Positions 36,633 to 49,135 of a stretch of DNA of 64,000 nt are shown here, one piece after another. Positions within the stretch are counted from its first letter, which is position 1. Each line of letters starts with the position of its first letter. The notes below the pieces were generated by a model, which did no database searches, was not told where the DNA came from, and saw only the letters and a program-made list of their open reading frames with translations. This stretch comes from Megalonaias nervosa (Eukaryota; Mollusca; Bivalvia; Unionida; Unionidae). The translations under genes were made by a program, and so were the position numbers. The stretch is from positions 37,459 to 101,458 of the forward strand of contig JAECUM010028873.1 of assembly GCA_016617855.1 (NCBI GenBank), read 5' to 3'.

Positions 36633-37100
36633 TTTGGATTTTTAATGTTGCTTTGACAATTTTTCAGTCATGTCGCCACAAGGTCTGCAGTGTGGCAGTT
36701 TATAGTGATGTCTAGCACTGGGGCATCATGTTGCAGACATGTAGCATGATGTCCCACCCAGTCACATTATCCTGACACCAGGCTGACCAGTCCTAACACT
36801 AACCTCTTAATGCTGAGTGCCAAGTGAGGCAGCTGTTAGTACCATTTTTATAAGTCTTTGGTATGACTCGGCCAGGGATCGAACCCATCCTGTACAAGTA
36901 GGTGGCCATGAATATCTATACAAATAGGTGACCATGATCATTTAATTCCTGTACAAGTAGGTGGCCATGAATATCTGTACAAGCAAGTGGCCATGAATTC
37001 CTGTACAAGTAGGTGGCCATGAATTCCTGTACAAGTAGGTGGCCATGAATTCCTGTACAAGTTGGTGACCATGACCACTTAATTCCTGTACAAATATTTT
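35778..37100. repeat. Higher-order duplication with a 26-bp minisatellite
   Basis: About 170 bp beginning TATCAAGTTTTTGCATAATA at about 35780 is repeated at about 36175, each copy ending in a 26-bp array (AATTCCTGTACAAGTAGGTG plus GCCATG). The array resumes at 36890-37100 after a family B SINE, so the order is 34-bp array, spacer, 26-bp array, 34-bp array, spacer, 26-bp array. Confidence 0.88.
36574..36890 (-). mobile_element. SINE family B, inverted, with (TG)n tail
   Basis: A (TG)n run of about 57 bp, then ATTTGGATTTTTAATG, the body (ATGATGTCCCACCCAGTCAC) and a partial tRNA head ending in the B box (GGGATCGAACCC). The A box is missing, so this copy is truncated at its 5' end. It sits within the 26-bp array. 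Confidence 0.82.
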
Positions 37101-38334
37101 ACTAATAAGCTAATTCCAGTCAGTACCTAGTTATTTTTTAGACTCAAAAAGTGTTTTGTGATCTGGGGATGGGGTGGGGGTCAGTGTGCATTACCCAAAT
37201 AAACTATGTTGTACAATTAAGAATAAGTTATGTACTATAATATTCGCATACCCTCCCATTTGTTTGTACCTCCCTACAATTTTAAAAATGGAAAGCATCA
37301 AGGATATAACAAATGCACTAAACTTACTCATTTCATTCATTGATTTAAAATTTCTGACCTGATTGTGGCCACGGGGTCCCTAACACTATTGATTTGTTCA
37401 TTGCAAACAGAAGCTCCCAATGTAAACAAGCAGACAGACTGCTCTCTGTCCATATCTAGTTTCTAAAATTGTCTATTTCAGGAAAAACTGTTGTCTGTGT
37501 CCAATATTTGCAGTGTCTAGTTATAATATTTCTAAATCAAATTGAACAAATAAATAGGAGGAATTCTTGCATACATGTGTTCAAACATCTTTGCTAACCT
37601 AGGTTCCAATATGTTAACCCTATCTACACCTTTGTGGATCAATCAGACATTTCAGGTCTGTGAATTTCATTTGATGCGTTGGCAATCAAAATCATTTTGT
37701 TCAAATTTGAACACTGTTCCTACATGATTGAGAGAAAGGGAGCACACGGCTAGAATGGACTGATAAATAAGGAATTTTCCAATGCTGGTCCATGTTTGTA
37801 CAAATACATTCTTTCCCTCAAATACGCCTGTAATGGATTCTCTCTGATATGTATCATACAGTCAATGTTAACCTTACAAAGTATCCATTTGAAGTCAATT
37901 GCCTCTACAAGTATTGGCCGATGTACAAAGCACTGCTGTTACATGCTATTGGTTAGTGGGCATTATACTAAGGGAGACAACTATGAAATCCAATAGATGT
38001 CATTTGGACAAAGCATTGAAATATCCGATTGATCCGCCAAGGTGTAGATAGGTTTAAAATACTGGAACTTTAGCTAGTGAAGATTGTGTTCAAAAGACAT
38101 AATTAAAACTTTACGCAAATATTGAGATTATCATTAAGACGGTGAATGTCACATTTGTTGCTTGAAAATATAGACTGGCCCAAGCAAATATGGTGACCAT
38201 GTTGCTAAAGAAACTCCTGTTAACAGTGTTTGGGACCACCTGGCAAGAATCATGTTAGAACTTATAAATCAATGAATGAAATAACTATGTTTTGAGCATT
38301 TATTTCTATCCTTGATGCCTTCAGTTTTTAAAAT
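37101..38334. other. Intronic unique sequence
   Basis: No gene, repeat or element recognised. Confidence 0.45.
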
Positions 38335-38715
38335 TGGTAGTGGGGTACAAATGAATGGGATGGTGTGAGAATACTATAATATAGACCTGTTTTTAAAATC
38401 GATAGGGGGGTACAAATGAATGGGATGGTGTGAGAATACTGTAATATAGACCTGTTTTTAAAATCGGTAGAGGGGTACAAATGAATGGGATGGTGTGAGA
38501 ATACGATAATATAGACCTGTTTTTAAAATCGGTAGAGGGGTACAAATGAATGGGATGGTGTGAGAATACTATAATATAGACCTGTTTTTAAAATGGGTAG
38601 AGGGGTACAAATGAATGGGATGGTGTGAGAATACTGTAATATAGACCTGTTTTTAAAATCGGTAGAGGGGTACAAATGAATGGGATGGTGTGAGAATACT
38701 ATAATATAGACCTGT
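38335..38715. repeat. 65-bp tandem repeat, six nearly identical copies
   Basis: Unit has AAAATCGGTAGAGGGGTACA, AATGAATGGGATGGTGTGAG and AATACTATAATATAGACCTG. The very low divergence suggests recent expansion. Confidence 0.96.
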
Positions 38716-40282
38716 TAAAACATGATGAGAAATTCAGATTTAAATAAATGTTTTCTTTGAAGAAATGAAAACACTTTGCACAGATCAAAAGGCGGTATAC
38801 TTGGGATTGTCATATATATCAACACACACATATACACACATATTTATGTGCACACTGACATAATAACCACACAAACCTGAAATAAAAAAATAGACTTTTT
38901 GTCTTTAAATTATAAAAGCAGTGGAGTATCATATTAACTTGTAGTTGAAGACTTTGCTGCTCTCATTAGTTCATTGGAAAGTTTGAAAGTGTGATTAATT
39001 TTCTTGTTTACTGTTGTTAAGATCATATGTGTCAACTCTCATGCAGGAACAAAACCTCCTGATTTGGGGGTTGTTCCACACTTGCCTCCCAATCTCATAA
39101 TATCTCCAAATTTTTGCAGAGAACTCCTGATTATTACATTATGCCTGCTGATTTTCATTCTCCCCCCCTCCCCCATCCTACATAAATAACTATGCAATCC
39201 ACATAAGCCATGTTCCAGAGATGTTGCCAGGGTGTGAATTGTGCAAAAATTTTATGAATTTGCTCACTCGGAGACAAGTGATGTGTGAGAAGTCCTGTAA
39301 ATTAGTCTAAAGTCACACATAAGAAAATGTGCTCCATGCAGTATACAAATTTCATTCATTCATTCACCCTTAAAATGCTTGTCATGACACAAGTCAGTAG
39401 AGGTATTGTAGCGCTTGTTGTGATATATCCTTTTTAGTACCGTTTTCTTCGGCTTGACATGAATGGTTGTTAAACTAAAATATGATTGGCATATTGGGCC
39501 CTGCAGCAAGCCAGGTGCGTGACCAGTTTTTACAGTGACTATACACAACCACTTTCTTGTTGTTCACTACGCAATGAGGAGAATGCTTTTGTTATTCTAT
39601 AGTTACATATGATGAAAAATGGTCTGTCTACACAATGGCCAGCTTTCCTTTGTAGTTTGGACCATGCATCAAAGAAGTTTTACAAATTTGTGTGTATAAT
39701 ACGTGTATAATATGGGCAACCTAGAAAACCCATATTGGCTGATTCTCAGTGTTGTTCATCTTTAGATGACAATTTCATTTGCAAGTATAAGTTGATGATA
39801 GTGATGAAGGCAATTATTTTTAAACTTATGAAGTACATCAGATTATTGGAACATGTTCATGGAGATACCAGTGAGTGATTTTCAACCCGAAAATGATATT
39901 AAATACAAGTCCTGTGTACATGCTGAGTGGACAAAAACAGACGGCATGCCTGTCCAACCCCCTTTTCGGTTGTATTTCAAAACTAAATGTTGAAAAGACA
40001 GAATAACAAGCCAAATTCAAAAACAGACAATTTAAAAGTTGAGTGCTATTTTCATTTCTTTTCTCAAACAATTTAGTCCTGAAGGATCTTGTGCTACAAA
40101 ACCATGTAGTCCTATAATGGTTAACTTAATTAATTAATTATTAATTTAATAAATAAAGAAAAAGTATCTCTTTGTTTAATACAGCATTATCGAACATCTA
40201 GTAAATCTGGCACATTAGTCAGTAAGTCGCTGATTCAAAAAAGTGAAACTTTGGCAGAGCTTTCGTTTGCGAAAATTTTATT
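38716..40282. other. Intronic sequence, no supported gene
   Basis: Nothing recognised except the relic beginning near 40283. Open frames 39004-39189 and 39838-40071 have no supporting features. Confidence 0.4.
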
Positions 40283-40415
40283 TTGGAGCAGAAGTATCCA
40301 AAAGAGAATACCCGTGAAATGTGGAAGATTGTACAAAACAATAATAAAGAACAGTTTCCAAAGTTTTTCAAGCTGGCTGAGCTGGCTTTGTATATGCCCC
40401 TTCACGTGTATATTG
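40283..40415 (+). pseudogene. hAT-like transposase relic, C-terminal dimerisation region
   Basis: One frame reads EQKYPKENTREMWKIVQNN and then FPKFFKLAELALYMPLHV, matching the FP.L.KLAE.AL.LP..A segment near the end of hAT-type transposases. The ERGFS motif that should follow is missing. No N-terminal part or terminal repeats are seen nearby. It is probably unrelated to the N-terminal relic at 16995 except by family. Confidence 0.5.
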
Positions 40416-40867
40416 TTGTAATATAATTACACAGCATATATAAACTTTATGACAAATGAGTATGTACAATAGATTTAGTCAAGTTACATTCACTCATGTA
40501 ATTAAGGAGAATTATTGTCATCTTTTAATTAAGATTAAATGTGAAATAATTAATCACAGGTGGGCTTGGGTATTATGAAATGCGTGTTAAGATAATTAGC
40601 ATTTGGTACATACATTATTTAGTAAAAACAAAATGCAGCAAAAAGGTCCTTATTTTAGGTCTCAGCCTCATTTTTTTAAAATTCAATTTCCCTATTTGGT
40701 TTTTGAACTAAGTTCACAGGTATGCCCATGGATTAGAGACTTGGAGACTGGATGGTGCTGTTGTTCAAGCTTCCCTGATACATTAAAGACTGGATGGTAC
40801 TGTTGTTCAGATTTCCCTGAAGGTCTTGTTGAATTTTTCTCAGCGATGAATTTGATCATTCTGTACC

Positions 40868-41200
40868 TGCTCTGGTGGCCTCAGTGGTTAGAGTGTCCGC
40901 TTTGATGTGGGAGATCGTGGGTTTGAACCCAGACTGAGTCACACCAAAGACTTATAAAAATAGTATTTGCAGCTGCATTGCTTGGCACTCAGCATTAATA
41001 TGTTAGTGTTAGGACTGGTTGGCCTGGTGTTAGTATAATGTGACTGGGTGGGACATGATGCCACATGTCTGCAGCATGATGCCTCGGTGCTAGACATCAC
41101 TATAAACTGCCACATTGCAGATATCATAGTGATATGAGTGAAAAATTTATAAAGCTAGATCAAAAATCACACACACACACACACACAAACACACACACCT
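40868..41200 (+). mobile_element. SINE family B
   Basis: Head GGCCTCAGTGGTTAGAGTGT, B box GGGTTTGAACCC, body ACACCAAAGACTTATAAAAA and GGTGCTAGACATCACTATAA, tail AAAATCACACACACAC. Full length. The target duplication is unclear. Confidence 0.87.
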
Positions 41201-42972
41201 GCGTGACTGGGGAGTGTCAAACCTTATTTTCAACTGAATTTGTTAACAATATCACTATCGGGGAACATTTACTTACACAGGCTTGAAATACTCTCTGCAG
41301 CTGCAGATGGTTGATTGTTCTTTGCAAGAAAATAGCAGAAAAGCACTTCAGCTTTTGTGATTTGATCAATGTATGATTGTTTAAACATATTATTTACTTT
41401 TGGATGTTACATATGGGCTGATTTTAAAAGTAGGTCACAGTGACTTTCTATAATTATTTTTTTCATGTGGGTCTATGGCCCATAGATTGAGGATCTTACA
41501 CATTTGTGGATTTGAAAACTAGGCTAAAGTGACCTTCCTTGATTATGATTTCTAAATCTAAGGCGTCATAAATAGAACATCTTAATCTCTGATAGTTTCA
41601 ATAGTAGGTCATAGTGTCTTTTTATGATTTTTTTATATGAGTGGATTTAAACTAAGTAAGAAGAGGATATTATGTATCTTTTGTTTTTAGTAATAGGTCA
41701 CAGTGACTTTCTATGATTCTATTCCATGTGTGGATCAAAGCCCTATAAAAAGAGGACCTTCTTGAATCTTTGCTGATTACAAATACATGAAACTATTTGT
41801 TTGCATTGTTTCTTTGAAATGTTGGTGAGCTTGAATGAACACAGATGTATTAAATTAACACAAAATTGCTTGTTTGTTAGGTCAAAAGATGCAGTTAAGT
41901 GAAATGAGTGAAATACATTTTTTACCTTAAGTGTTGTGCATTTGTTTTACTAGTATATGACAGTTTGAAGATATCATCTGTGTCGTGCATGCATATTTCT
42001 TGGGGGGGGGGGAATTTCACAAAGAAGTGGGTTAAAGCAGAATTATATTGATGATGTCAAGTAACAAATGAATTTACACTTTGTCTGAGCAGAGTTACAG
42101 TAATTACTGTACTTGACTAGAGTCTTATAAATGCCTTTATTCTTTTCTCTTTGGCTTGTATTTCATCTGCTTTTGTACAGTTAAAGACAAAAAACAAAAA
42201 AATCCAAAGTAATTATGGGTCTCACTTCAACCATGCAGACTTCACAGTAACTCAATTACTGTGCTTTTAAAATGGTTACTTAGAAGTGATTATTTATATT
42301 ATGTCACATTGCAAATTAAAATGTTATTTTAAAAAGTGCTTGATTGTAATATTTTTGACGGCAACAATTCTGATGGACACGTTATTCATTGTGTTTGTCA
42401 CCATTGAATAGCCACTTTGATTTAAGTGGCCTTGTCAACGTACTGTGTACCAGCAATGCAAAGATTTTTTCCGGGCTTATTTTCTCTCTCCTGGTAATCA
42501 GATACAATCATATTTGGATTAAAATAGTTGTGTTGTGATTTTAGTTGTATGTTTATATCATTTCACTAAGAAATTTTGTGTCAGATGTGTGTATGTGTGT
42601 GTAAGAACACCTGTTCACCAGCATCTTGCATTGTTCAATCAGTCCGATCAGGGATTAGGAGTCCAAAAAGTCTTAATTAACAGGACATGTGTGAAGAAGT
42701 CCACAGTTGAGCACAAATGTCCAGAAACGTTATTTTTCGAAATAATATAGGGTGCCCAAAATTTTTACAGTGTCCCAACATATACAGTAAAATATGCACA
42801 AAGGTTGTGTGCAACCTCGATATAAAGGTCAAAAATATTGTGCAGCATATTAAGTTTGTTAGAAATTTTAAATGCACAGAATATGCAGAGGTTCATCAAA
42901 TATTCGTATTATTTGAAAAAATTCCCACTAAATGAAGACAGAACATAGCAGCTTGGTTGGATTCATTAAAAT
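41201..42972. other. Intronic sequence, degenerate repeats
   Basis: A loose repeat at about 41400-41760 (GTAGGTCACAGTGACTTTCT variants) is the only structure seen. Open frames 42535-42935 are not supported. Confidence 0.45.
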
Positions 42973-44202
42973 AAACCCACTGGTAGACCCATTATTTCTA
43001 CATGTAACTCAGTTATAAATTATGCATCGCAGTATATTGATCATATTTTACAACCACTGATGAAATCACTACCTTCATATGTCAAAGACACTTTTGATTT
43101 CATTACCAAATTGAAATCTTTACCAAAACTAACTGAAAATTCATTCCTAGTTACACTTGATGTGGTTTCACTCTACATGAATATACCACACAGTGATGGT
43201 ATCGAAGCGTGTAAATATTATCTTGAAGAAAATGAATATACATGTAAACTATCAAAAGAATATGTTTGTGATTTGATAAAACTTGTGCTCGAAAATAACT
43301 TTTTTCAATTTGGTAATACAAGCTGTCTCCAAAAGTTGGAAACAGCAATGGGTAGTCCTTATAATGGCACGTTCTTATGCATCTTTATTTATGGGGAAAT
43401 TAGAAAATGACTTTCTAAATAAATGCCTCTTGAAACCAGATGTTTGGTTAAAATTTTTAGACGATATCTTTATGGTTTGGAGTTATTCATTAGAAGACCA
43501 TTATTATTTTATAGACTGTTTAAACAAATTACATCCAACAATAAAATTTACAATGAAGATATCATTCCTTTTATTATTAAATATAATCCAAGTTTGCCTA
43601 ATATAGGTAAGATTATCAATAAATATTGGGGTTTATTAAAATTATCATGTAAAGCAAGTGTTATATCGCTACACAAAAGCAAACCTACACCTGCTTATAA
43701 AAGGACTAAAAATCTTAAAGATTTCCTAATTAATTCTAAACTAGAAAAAACATCATATAAAAAGGGACCATCAACTAAATGTAATAGACCTAGATGTTTG
43801 CACTGGTCTTTTATTAATGAAAATACTTCTTTCAGTAGTAATTATACGAAAGAAACATTTAATATGCGTTGTGATACTAATTGTGCAACATCAAATGTTA
43901 TTTATTTGATCACATGCAAAAAGTGTAGCATCCAATATATTGGACAAACCAGTCAACACATATCTAAACGTATGAACCAACATAGATCAGATATAAAAAA
44001 TTATATCGATCAATCATTTTCTTCTCATGTTGCCGCACATTTTAACAAGAATTCCCATACTTTGCAAGATTTCTCCTTTCAACCTATTGTTATAGCTGAT
44101 TCTGAGATGGAACATCTCCTAAAGGAAACCAATTGGATTCACCTTCTTAATATGGTATATCCAAAAGGTCTAAATTCCAAAACTCTATACAACATTCATT
44201 AA
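42973..44202 (+). pseudogene. Broken Penelope-like element: reverse transcriptase plus GIY-YIG endonuclease
   Basis: The RT part begins about 42973 with KPTGRPIISTCNS, then LVTLDVVSLYMNIPHSDGI (catalytic LDV.S motif). A frameshift near 43320-43350 leads to AMGS/SYASLFMGKLE and the second catalytic block FLDDIFMVW. A second shift near 43560 leads to the C-terminal frame ending at 44202. That frame has the linker, a Cys-rich NVIYLITCKKC, the GIY-YIG signature QYIGQT, and KRMNQHRSDI. It ends with the usual YPKGLN-type tail and a natural stop. The N-terminal part is absent. With two frameshifts it cannot make an intact protein. It lies in the intron before the first C2H2 cassette. Confidence 0.88.
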
Positions 44203-44499
44203 TCAGACTTTTTTTTTTAATTATGTCCCCTGTTTAGTTAAGAATACATTTTTATAATATTCAAATTTACAGAACAACTTAACTAGTGAAAGTAAAAACT
44301 AATATCATAAAAATAAGTTTACTAGTTCTTTAAAAATGTAAGGGCATGTTAAAATTAATTCTGAATATATTATGAATAATTAGTTATATAATAGTTATTT
44401 ATTTTATGATTATTAAGTATTATGCACACCATAAAATTTTTATTATATAATTTGAATGCTGATGAAATATTGAACATTTATCAATAATATATCAAGGTA

Positions 44500-44536
<37 letters not shown>

Positions 44537-45589
44537 AAAATTAAATTTATATGAAAATTTAGATTCAATATTGTATTATTAGTGACTGTTAAAACCATAT
44601 CATAGTGACCTACAATTAACACACCGATGACTGTACTCATGGTTTTTTCATGCTTTATGCTGTTGGAGAAGACAGTAAACATGAAAGAATTTTTACAAAA
44701 TACAGCAAGACTCGGCAAGATCATATGCTTTTGGTATTTTTTTAACAAATTATGCACAGATTAAAAACTGTACAACTTCAAAAACTCTGAGAGGTGTAGG
44801 TCCAGATGTTTTAATTAAGCTTAAAGTTGTTTCAGTTTGTTAGTTTACCTGTCCTAAAATCTAGGTGAGCTTATGGTGTTGCACATTGTGTATGATTTGT
44901 TTATCACCCATCATGTGTCCATCAACAATTGCTGCCATTCATTTTCTTCCCAGAAGCCATTAAACTAATTTTAACGACACTTGGCAGCTAACATCCCAAC
45001 ACTAAAACCTTGTAAGTTGTATGCAGATGATGCCTGTCTGCTGTCCATTATGACTACTGTTACTAACAGATATAAATGTAAAACCTTTAAATAACATTGT
45101 CTAAAAAAAACTCTTTATAGAATTTAATAAAATAAATAGAAAACATTATGGCATAGTGGGCTTTAAAATTTGTCCAAATACTGTAATACTGATCCACCAA
45201 GTATACCTGCTTTTAGTAAAACAAAGATTTTAAAAAATATACCTCTCAGGATTGGGCCTATTCTGTTTGTGTGCCATCAAGTATGGATAAAAATGCCAAA
45301 ACAGAAACATTTAATGGCTGCATCCAACAGCATTGGAATAAATTTCTACAAAGAGCATGCCACTGACCCAGGTTAATTGCCAACTTCTTGCATTTGACTA
45401 TTAAGCAGGTGAGCAATTTCAAGCCTTTTTGGGCCACTTGTTCCAGAATGGGAAACAAGAATGCTTTATATATATACCTGTAGTCATTTGAGTGATGTTC
45501 AACATTCAGGTGATTAATGTTTAAGTCATGAACGTTAATGTTAGAGTCTTTTAAAAGTTATAATTTTTTATTTTATTCATTTTTTGCAG
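44203..45589 (+). other. Intron with a (TA)n run
   Basis: A (TA)n stretch lies at about 44500-44533. The rest is unique AT-rich sequence up to the pyrimidine tract before 45590. Confidence 0.5.
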
Positions 45590-45845
45590 ATCATCACTTT
45601 CCCGGCACAGAGCATTACATGGAGAGAAGAAACACAGGTGCTTTATTTGTCAAAAAGCTTTCCATCGTAAAGAACACCTACACCTGCACTTAGATCGGCA
45701 TGGCAAAGCTTTTGATATGGCTTGTCCAATTTGTCCCATGAAGGGACATACCATGCTGGAAATTGAACACCATTTTAATCAATGTCATAAGGGGGTCACA
45801 CTTCCACTTCTTCAACTTCCACAGGTTAAGATCTTTTTATCATAA
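45590..45845 (+). CDS. C2H2 cassette A: completes the split finger and adds two more
   Basis: Acceptor TTTTTTGCAG|A at 45588-45589. The first base A completes CA|A (Gln) when joined to exon 121-304. The sequence SSLSRHRALH supplies the missing half, giving C-x2-C-x12-H-x3-H, followed by an HGEKKH linker of the TGEKP type. Finger 2 is CFICQKAFHRKEHLHLHLDRH; finger 3 (CPICPMKG...HHFNQCH) is C-x2-C-x12-H-x4-H. The frame runs 84 codons to TAA at 45843-45845. A good donor, CAG|GTTAAG at 45824/45825 (phase 0), could instead carry it to a downstream exon such as 47254. Predicted nuclear DNA-binding end of a zinc-finger transcription factor. The finger completion across about 45 kb is strong evidence that both exons belong to one gene. 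Confidence 0.87.
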
Positions 45846-46284
45846 AACAGGGCTTGAAAAAAATATGAAAGTTTTATACTTGCCTGGAATCAAGATTTCA
45901 TTAAGTAATCATGCAAACAAATTTATATTTTTCTTTTATACCTTAAATACAATTCTGGCAAGTAATGAAAAGTTAGGAATGCCCAACAATATGTTAAACA
46001 TGCCCAAGGCTTTTGGGCAATTCATTTTTCCAGCTCTGATTAGAAAAATTATGATAGTATATCATTTACTGTCTTTCATCTGTTTCAAGTGCTTAAGGAA
46101 TATAATAGTGTCTGGGCTGATTGTCACAACCTTTTTGGACTGCCTTGTTGATAAGATTTACTGTTGATTATTACAACTTCTTTGGACTGCCCTGTTGATA
46201 AGATTCACTGCTGATTGTTACAACCATGTAGGACTGCCCTGTTTATAAGATGTACTGGCAGATTTAGGTTAAACTATGAAATGG
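45846..46284 (+). other. Intron or 3' UTR after C2H2 cassette A
   Basis: Includes short duplications (GACTGCC.TGTTGATAAGAT near 46140 and 46190). The open frame 45763-46167 overlaps the cassette in another frame and is not called. Confidence 0.5.
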
Positions 46285-47235
46285 GTAATTTTACCAAATC
46301 TGCATTTCATTTGCCTTTGATTTGTGTTCTGTTGTCATTCAGTTTGCATTCCAATTACATTCCAATAACTTTTGCATTTCATTTGCCTTTCATTTGTGTT
46401 CTGTCATCATTCAGTTTGCATTTCAGTTACTTTGCATTTCATTTGCCTTTCATTTGTGTTCTATCATCATTCAGTTTGAATTGCAGCTACTTTGCATTTC
46501 ATTTGCTTTTCATTTGTGTTCTATCATCATTCAGTTTGAATTGCAGCTACTTTGCATTGCATTTGCCTTTCATTCGTGTTCTATCATCATTCAGTTTGCA
46601 TTCCAGTTACTTTACATTTCATTTGCCTTTCATTTGTGTTCTATCATCATTCAGTTTGAATTGCAGCTACTTTTTGCATTTCATTTGACTTTCATTTGTA
46701 TTCTGTCATCATTCAGTTTGCATTCCAGTTACTTTGCATTTCATTTGCCTTTCATTTGTGTTCTGTCATCATTCAGTTTGCATTCCTGTTACATTCCAGC
46801 TACTTTGCGTTTCATTTGCCTTTCATTTGTGTTCTGTCATCATTCAGTTTGCATTCCAGTTACATTCCAGTTACTGTGCATTTCATTTGCCTTTCATTTG
46901 TGTTTTGTCATCATTCAGTTTGCATTCCAGTTACATTCCAGTTACTGTGCATTTCATTTGCCTTTCATTTGTGTTTTGTCATCATTCAGTTTGCATTCCA
47001 GTTACATTCCAGTTACTGTGCATTTCATTTGCCTTTCATTTGTGTTTTGTCATCATTCAGTTTGCATTCCAGTTACATTCCAGTTACTGTGCATTTCATT
47101 TGCCTTTCATTTGTGTTTTGTCATCATTCAGTTTGCATTCCAGTTACATTCCAGTTACTGTGCATTTCATTTGCCTTTCATTTGTGTTTTGTCATCATTC
47201 AGTTTGCATTCCAGTTACTGTGCATTTCATCATTC
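46285..47235. repeat. Minisatellite with 60-bp and 71-bp units, about 15 copies
   Basis: Core GCATTTCATTTGCCTTTCAT, TTGTGTTCTGTCATCATTCAG and TTTGCATTCCAGTTAC. From about 46780 the unit carries an 11-bp insertion (ATTCCAGTTAC) giving a 71-bp period. The 338- and 219-codon open frames are products of the repeat, although the last one runs into the candidate exon at 47254. Confidence 0.95.
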
Positions 47236-47253
47236 ATTTTGTTTTGGTTTCAG

Positions 47254-47355
47254 AAATGCATTCAGATTTGCACATACCATGAAAATTTGTGTCAGTGTAA
47301 TGAATCTGATCTGGATTATCATCAGAAAGGGATTTTAGCTGTAGTGGGGTTTTAG
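47254..47355 (+). CDS. Candidate terminal exon, Cys-rich 33-residue peptide
   Basis: A strong acceptor (TTGTTTTGGTTTCAG|A, ending at 47253) follows the minisatellite. In phase 0 it encodes a peptide beginning KCIQICTYHENLCQC, with acidic residues after it, then TAG at 47353-47355. The phase matches the possible donor at 45824. If real, it would be the end of the isoform carrying C2H2 cassette A. No known domain is recognised; four cysteines and a histidine are close together. It could be a chance frame, because it is short and unsupported by conservation. Confidence 0.33.
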   Translation, partial: KCIQICTYHENLCQCNESDLDYHQKGILAVVGF

Positions 47356-47519
47356 AGCTACAACTTGAAAAATAATTTATTTTCAAATCCATTCAAGAAA
47401 TTCATTTGCCTTTTGTTCACTTTTATGTTTTTATTCATTCCTTGTTATTTTACAGCTGGTCTTTCATTTGCATGCATTGTGCATTCTGTTTTCTTTTTGC
47501 TGGTAAAATTACTCATTTC

Positions 47520-47585
47520 ATTGTGTGTGTGTGTGTGTGTATGCATGTGTGTGTGTGTCTGTGTGTATGAGAGAGAGAGAGAGAA
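47520..47585. repeat. (TG)n / (GA)n simple repeat
   Basis: Interrupted TG run followed by a short GA run. Confidence 0.85.
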
Positions 47586-47699
47586 TGGCCATTCAGCCCT
47601 GCAAATGCAGTCAAGGCCAGTCTTGACAGAAATCCTTTTTTTTTTATACCCCCTGAAAAGATCACTCTACTAGACATGCATTCTCTGGTTTTCTTTTTA

Positions 47700-47910
47700 C
47701 TGTATTTGATGTGATTCTAACATTGTATTATGGGTAATGTGATTCCATCATTGTATTATGATAAATTGCGATAGCAGCATTGTATTATGGGTAATGTGAT
47801 TCCATCATTGTATTATGATAAATTGCGATAGCGGCATTGCATTATGGGTAATGTGATTCTAAGCAGTGTTATTGGTAATGTGATTCCAGCGTTGTATTAT
47901 CTGGGTAAAT
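47700..47910. repeat. Tandem repeat, about 30-60 bp unit
   Basis: Copies of GTAATGTGATTCCATCATTG, TATTATGATAAATTGCGATA and GC.GCATTG.ATTATGG. Confidence 0.85.
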
Positions 47911-48845
47911 TTCATGAGGGTAAAAGCACATCATCATAAACGCATATCAACGATGCTAGAAACCAGTGATTCCTATCTTGTTCATGTTCAGTGCCCTTTG
48001 TCCATGTGGGGAGCTATCCAGTTTGGAGATGCATTCTCTGACCCAATATTTTGTTGGTACCTGGACTAAATTGGCAAGCCATTATCATCACATGCTGGCA
48101 GATTTGGCATTTAGAAAGATTTTTTTCTATTGTTTAGTTAGTCAGTGATGTCATTTACACAACAGTGATGTCATTCCCATAACTGTTAGTTGGAAAACTT
48201 CCCCTAAAGTGCAGTGATTGGTTGGTGGCTTCATATCAGTGTGGTGCATCATGGGGAAAAAAGTATGGAGATTCTATACTTTCACAAAGATGGAGGGAGA
48301 TTGTTATGTGTGGTCTCACCACCACTGAAAGTGTGATGCCTTTGTCAGTGAAATCCAATATGCTGGTAGTCATAATTTAGAATAGATTTTTTGGGGATTA
48401 ACATTTAACACAGAAAGCTTAGTGGTAAGGATGCATAGTTTACATTTACAATATAATCATGAAGTTTTAGATGGGTTTTTATAGCTTCTTCCCTCCCATG
48501 AGACATGATGGCATTAAGACGTGCAATAAGAAAATATTATTTTGTATGTAATTAAAAGAAAAATAAAAGGTGGTTGCTTATTAAGACGTGTATTGCTTCA
48601 AATACTGTAATTATGAATGTTCCAAGTGATTCCATATTGTATTAGAAAAGGTGAAAGTATATGTCCTTTGAATGTTGCAGGTGACTCCGTATTGTATAGG
48701 ATAGGGTGAAAGTACATGTTCTTTGTACAGTCTAGTCTTGTTCGTCTTACTTACGCTAACCCATCTTACCGGTAACAGATAGTATATTTTCTGATTTTTA
48801 TGCTGCAACTTTTGACATTACAAATAAAATCAACAAATCCACAAA
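47911..48845. other. Unique intronic sequence
   Basis: A weak duplication at about 48615-48720 (CCAAGTGATTCC / GGTGAAAGTA.ATGT.CTTTG). No gene seen. Confidence 0.45.
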
Positions 48846-49135
48846 CTCCACCTGTCTACCAGCAGTTGCCTAGCAGTTGTTTATTTGAAATTCCAGTGGG
48901 TTGATAACCCAAATTGCCCCAGGCAATATGCTAACAGTTACATATTGAAATTCCAGAGGGCTTATAACACAAGTTGCTGGGGCAATATGTTAACAGTTGC
49001 ATATTGAAATTCCAGTGGGTTGATAACCCAAATTGCCCCATGCAATGTGTTAACAGTTACATATTGAAATTCCATGGGCTGATAACCCAAACTACCCCAG
49101 GCAATGTATTAACAGTTGCATATTGGCTCCTATTG
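48846..49135. repeat. 61-bp tandem repeat, about five copies
   Basis: Unit has GTTACATATTGAAATTCCAG, GGTTGATAACCCAAATTGCC and CCAGGCAATATG.TAACA. Confidence 0.92.

Noticed and set aside
37483..37545. Short phase-2 frame with CC.C after a good acceptor
   Set aside because: Only 20 codons and no psq or finger signature.
46215..47338. 338-codon frame and overlapping frames
   Set aside because: Products of the 60/71-bp array; only the last 33 codons after the acceptor at 47253 were kept as a weak candidate exon.
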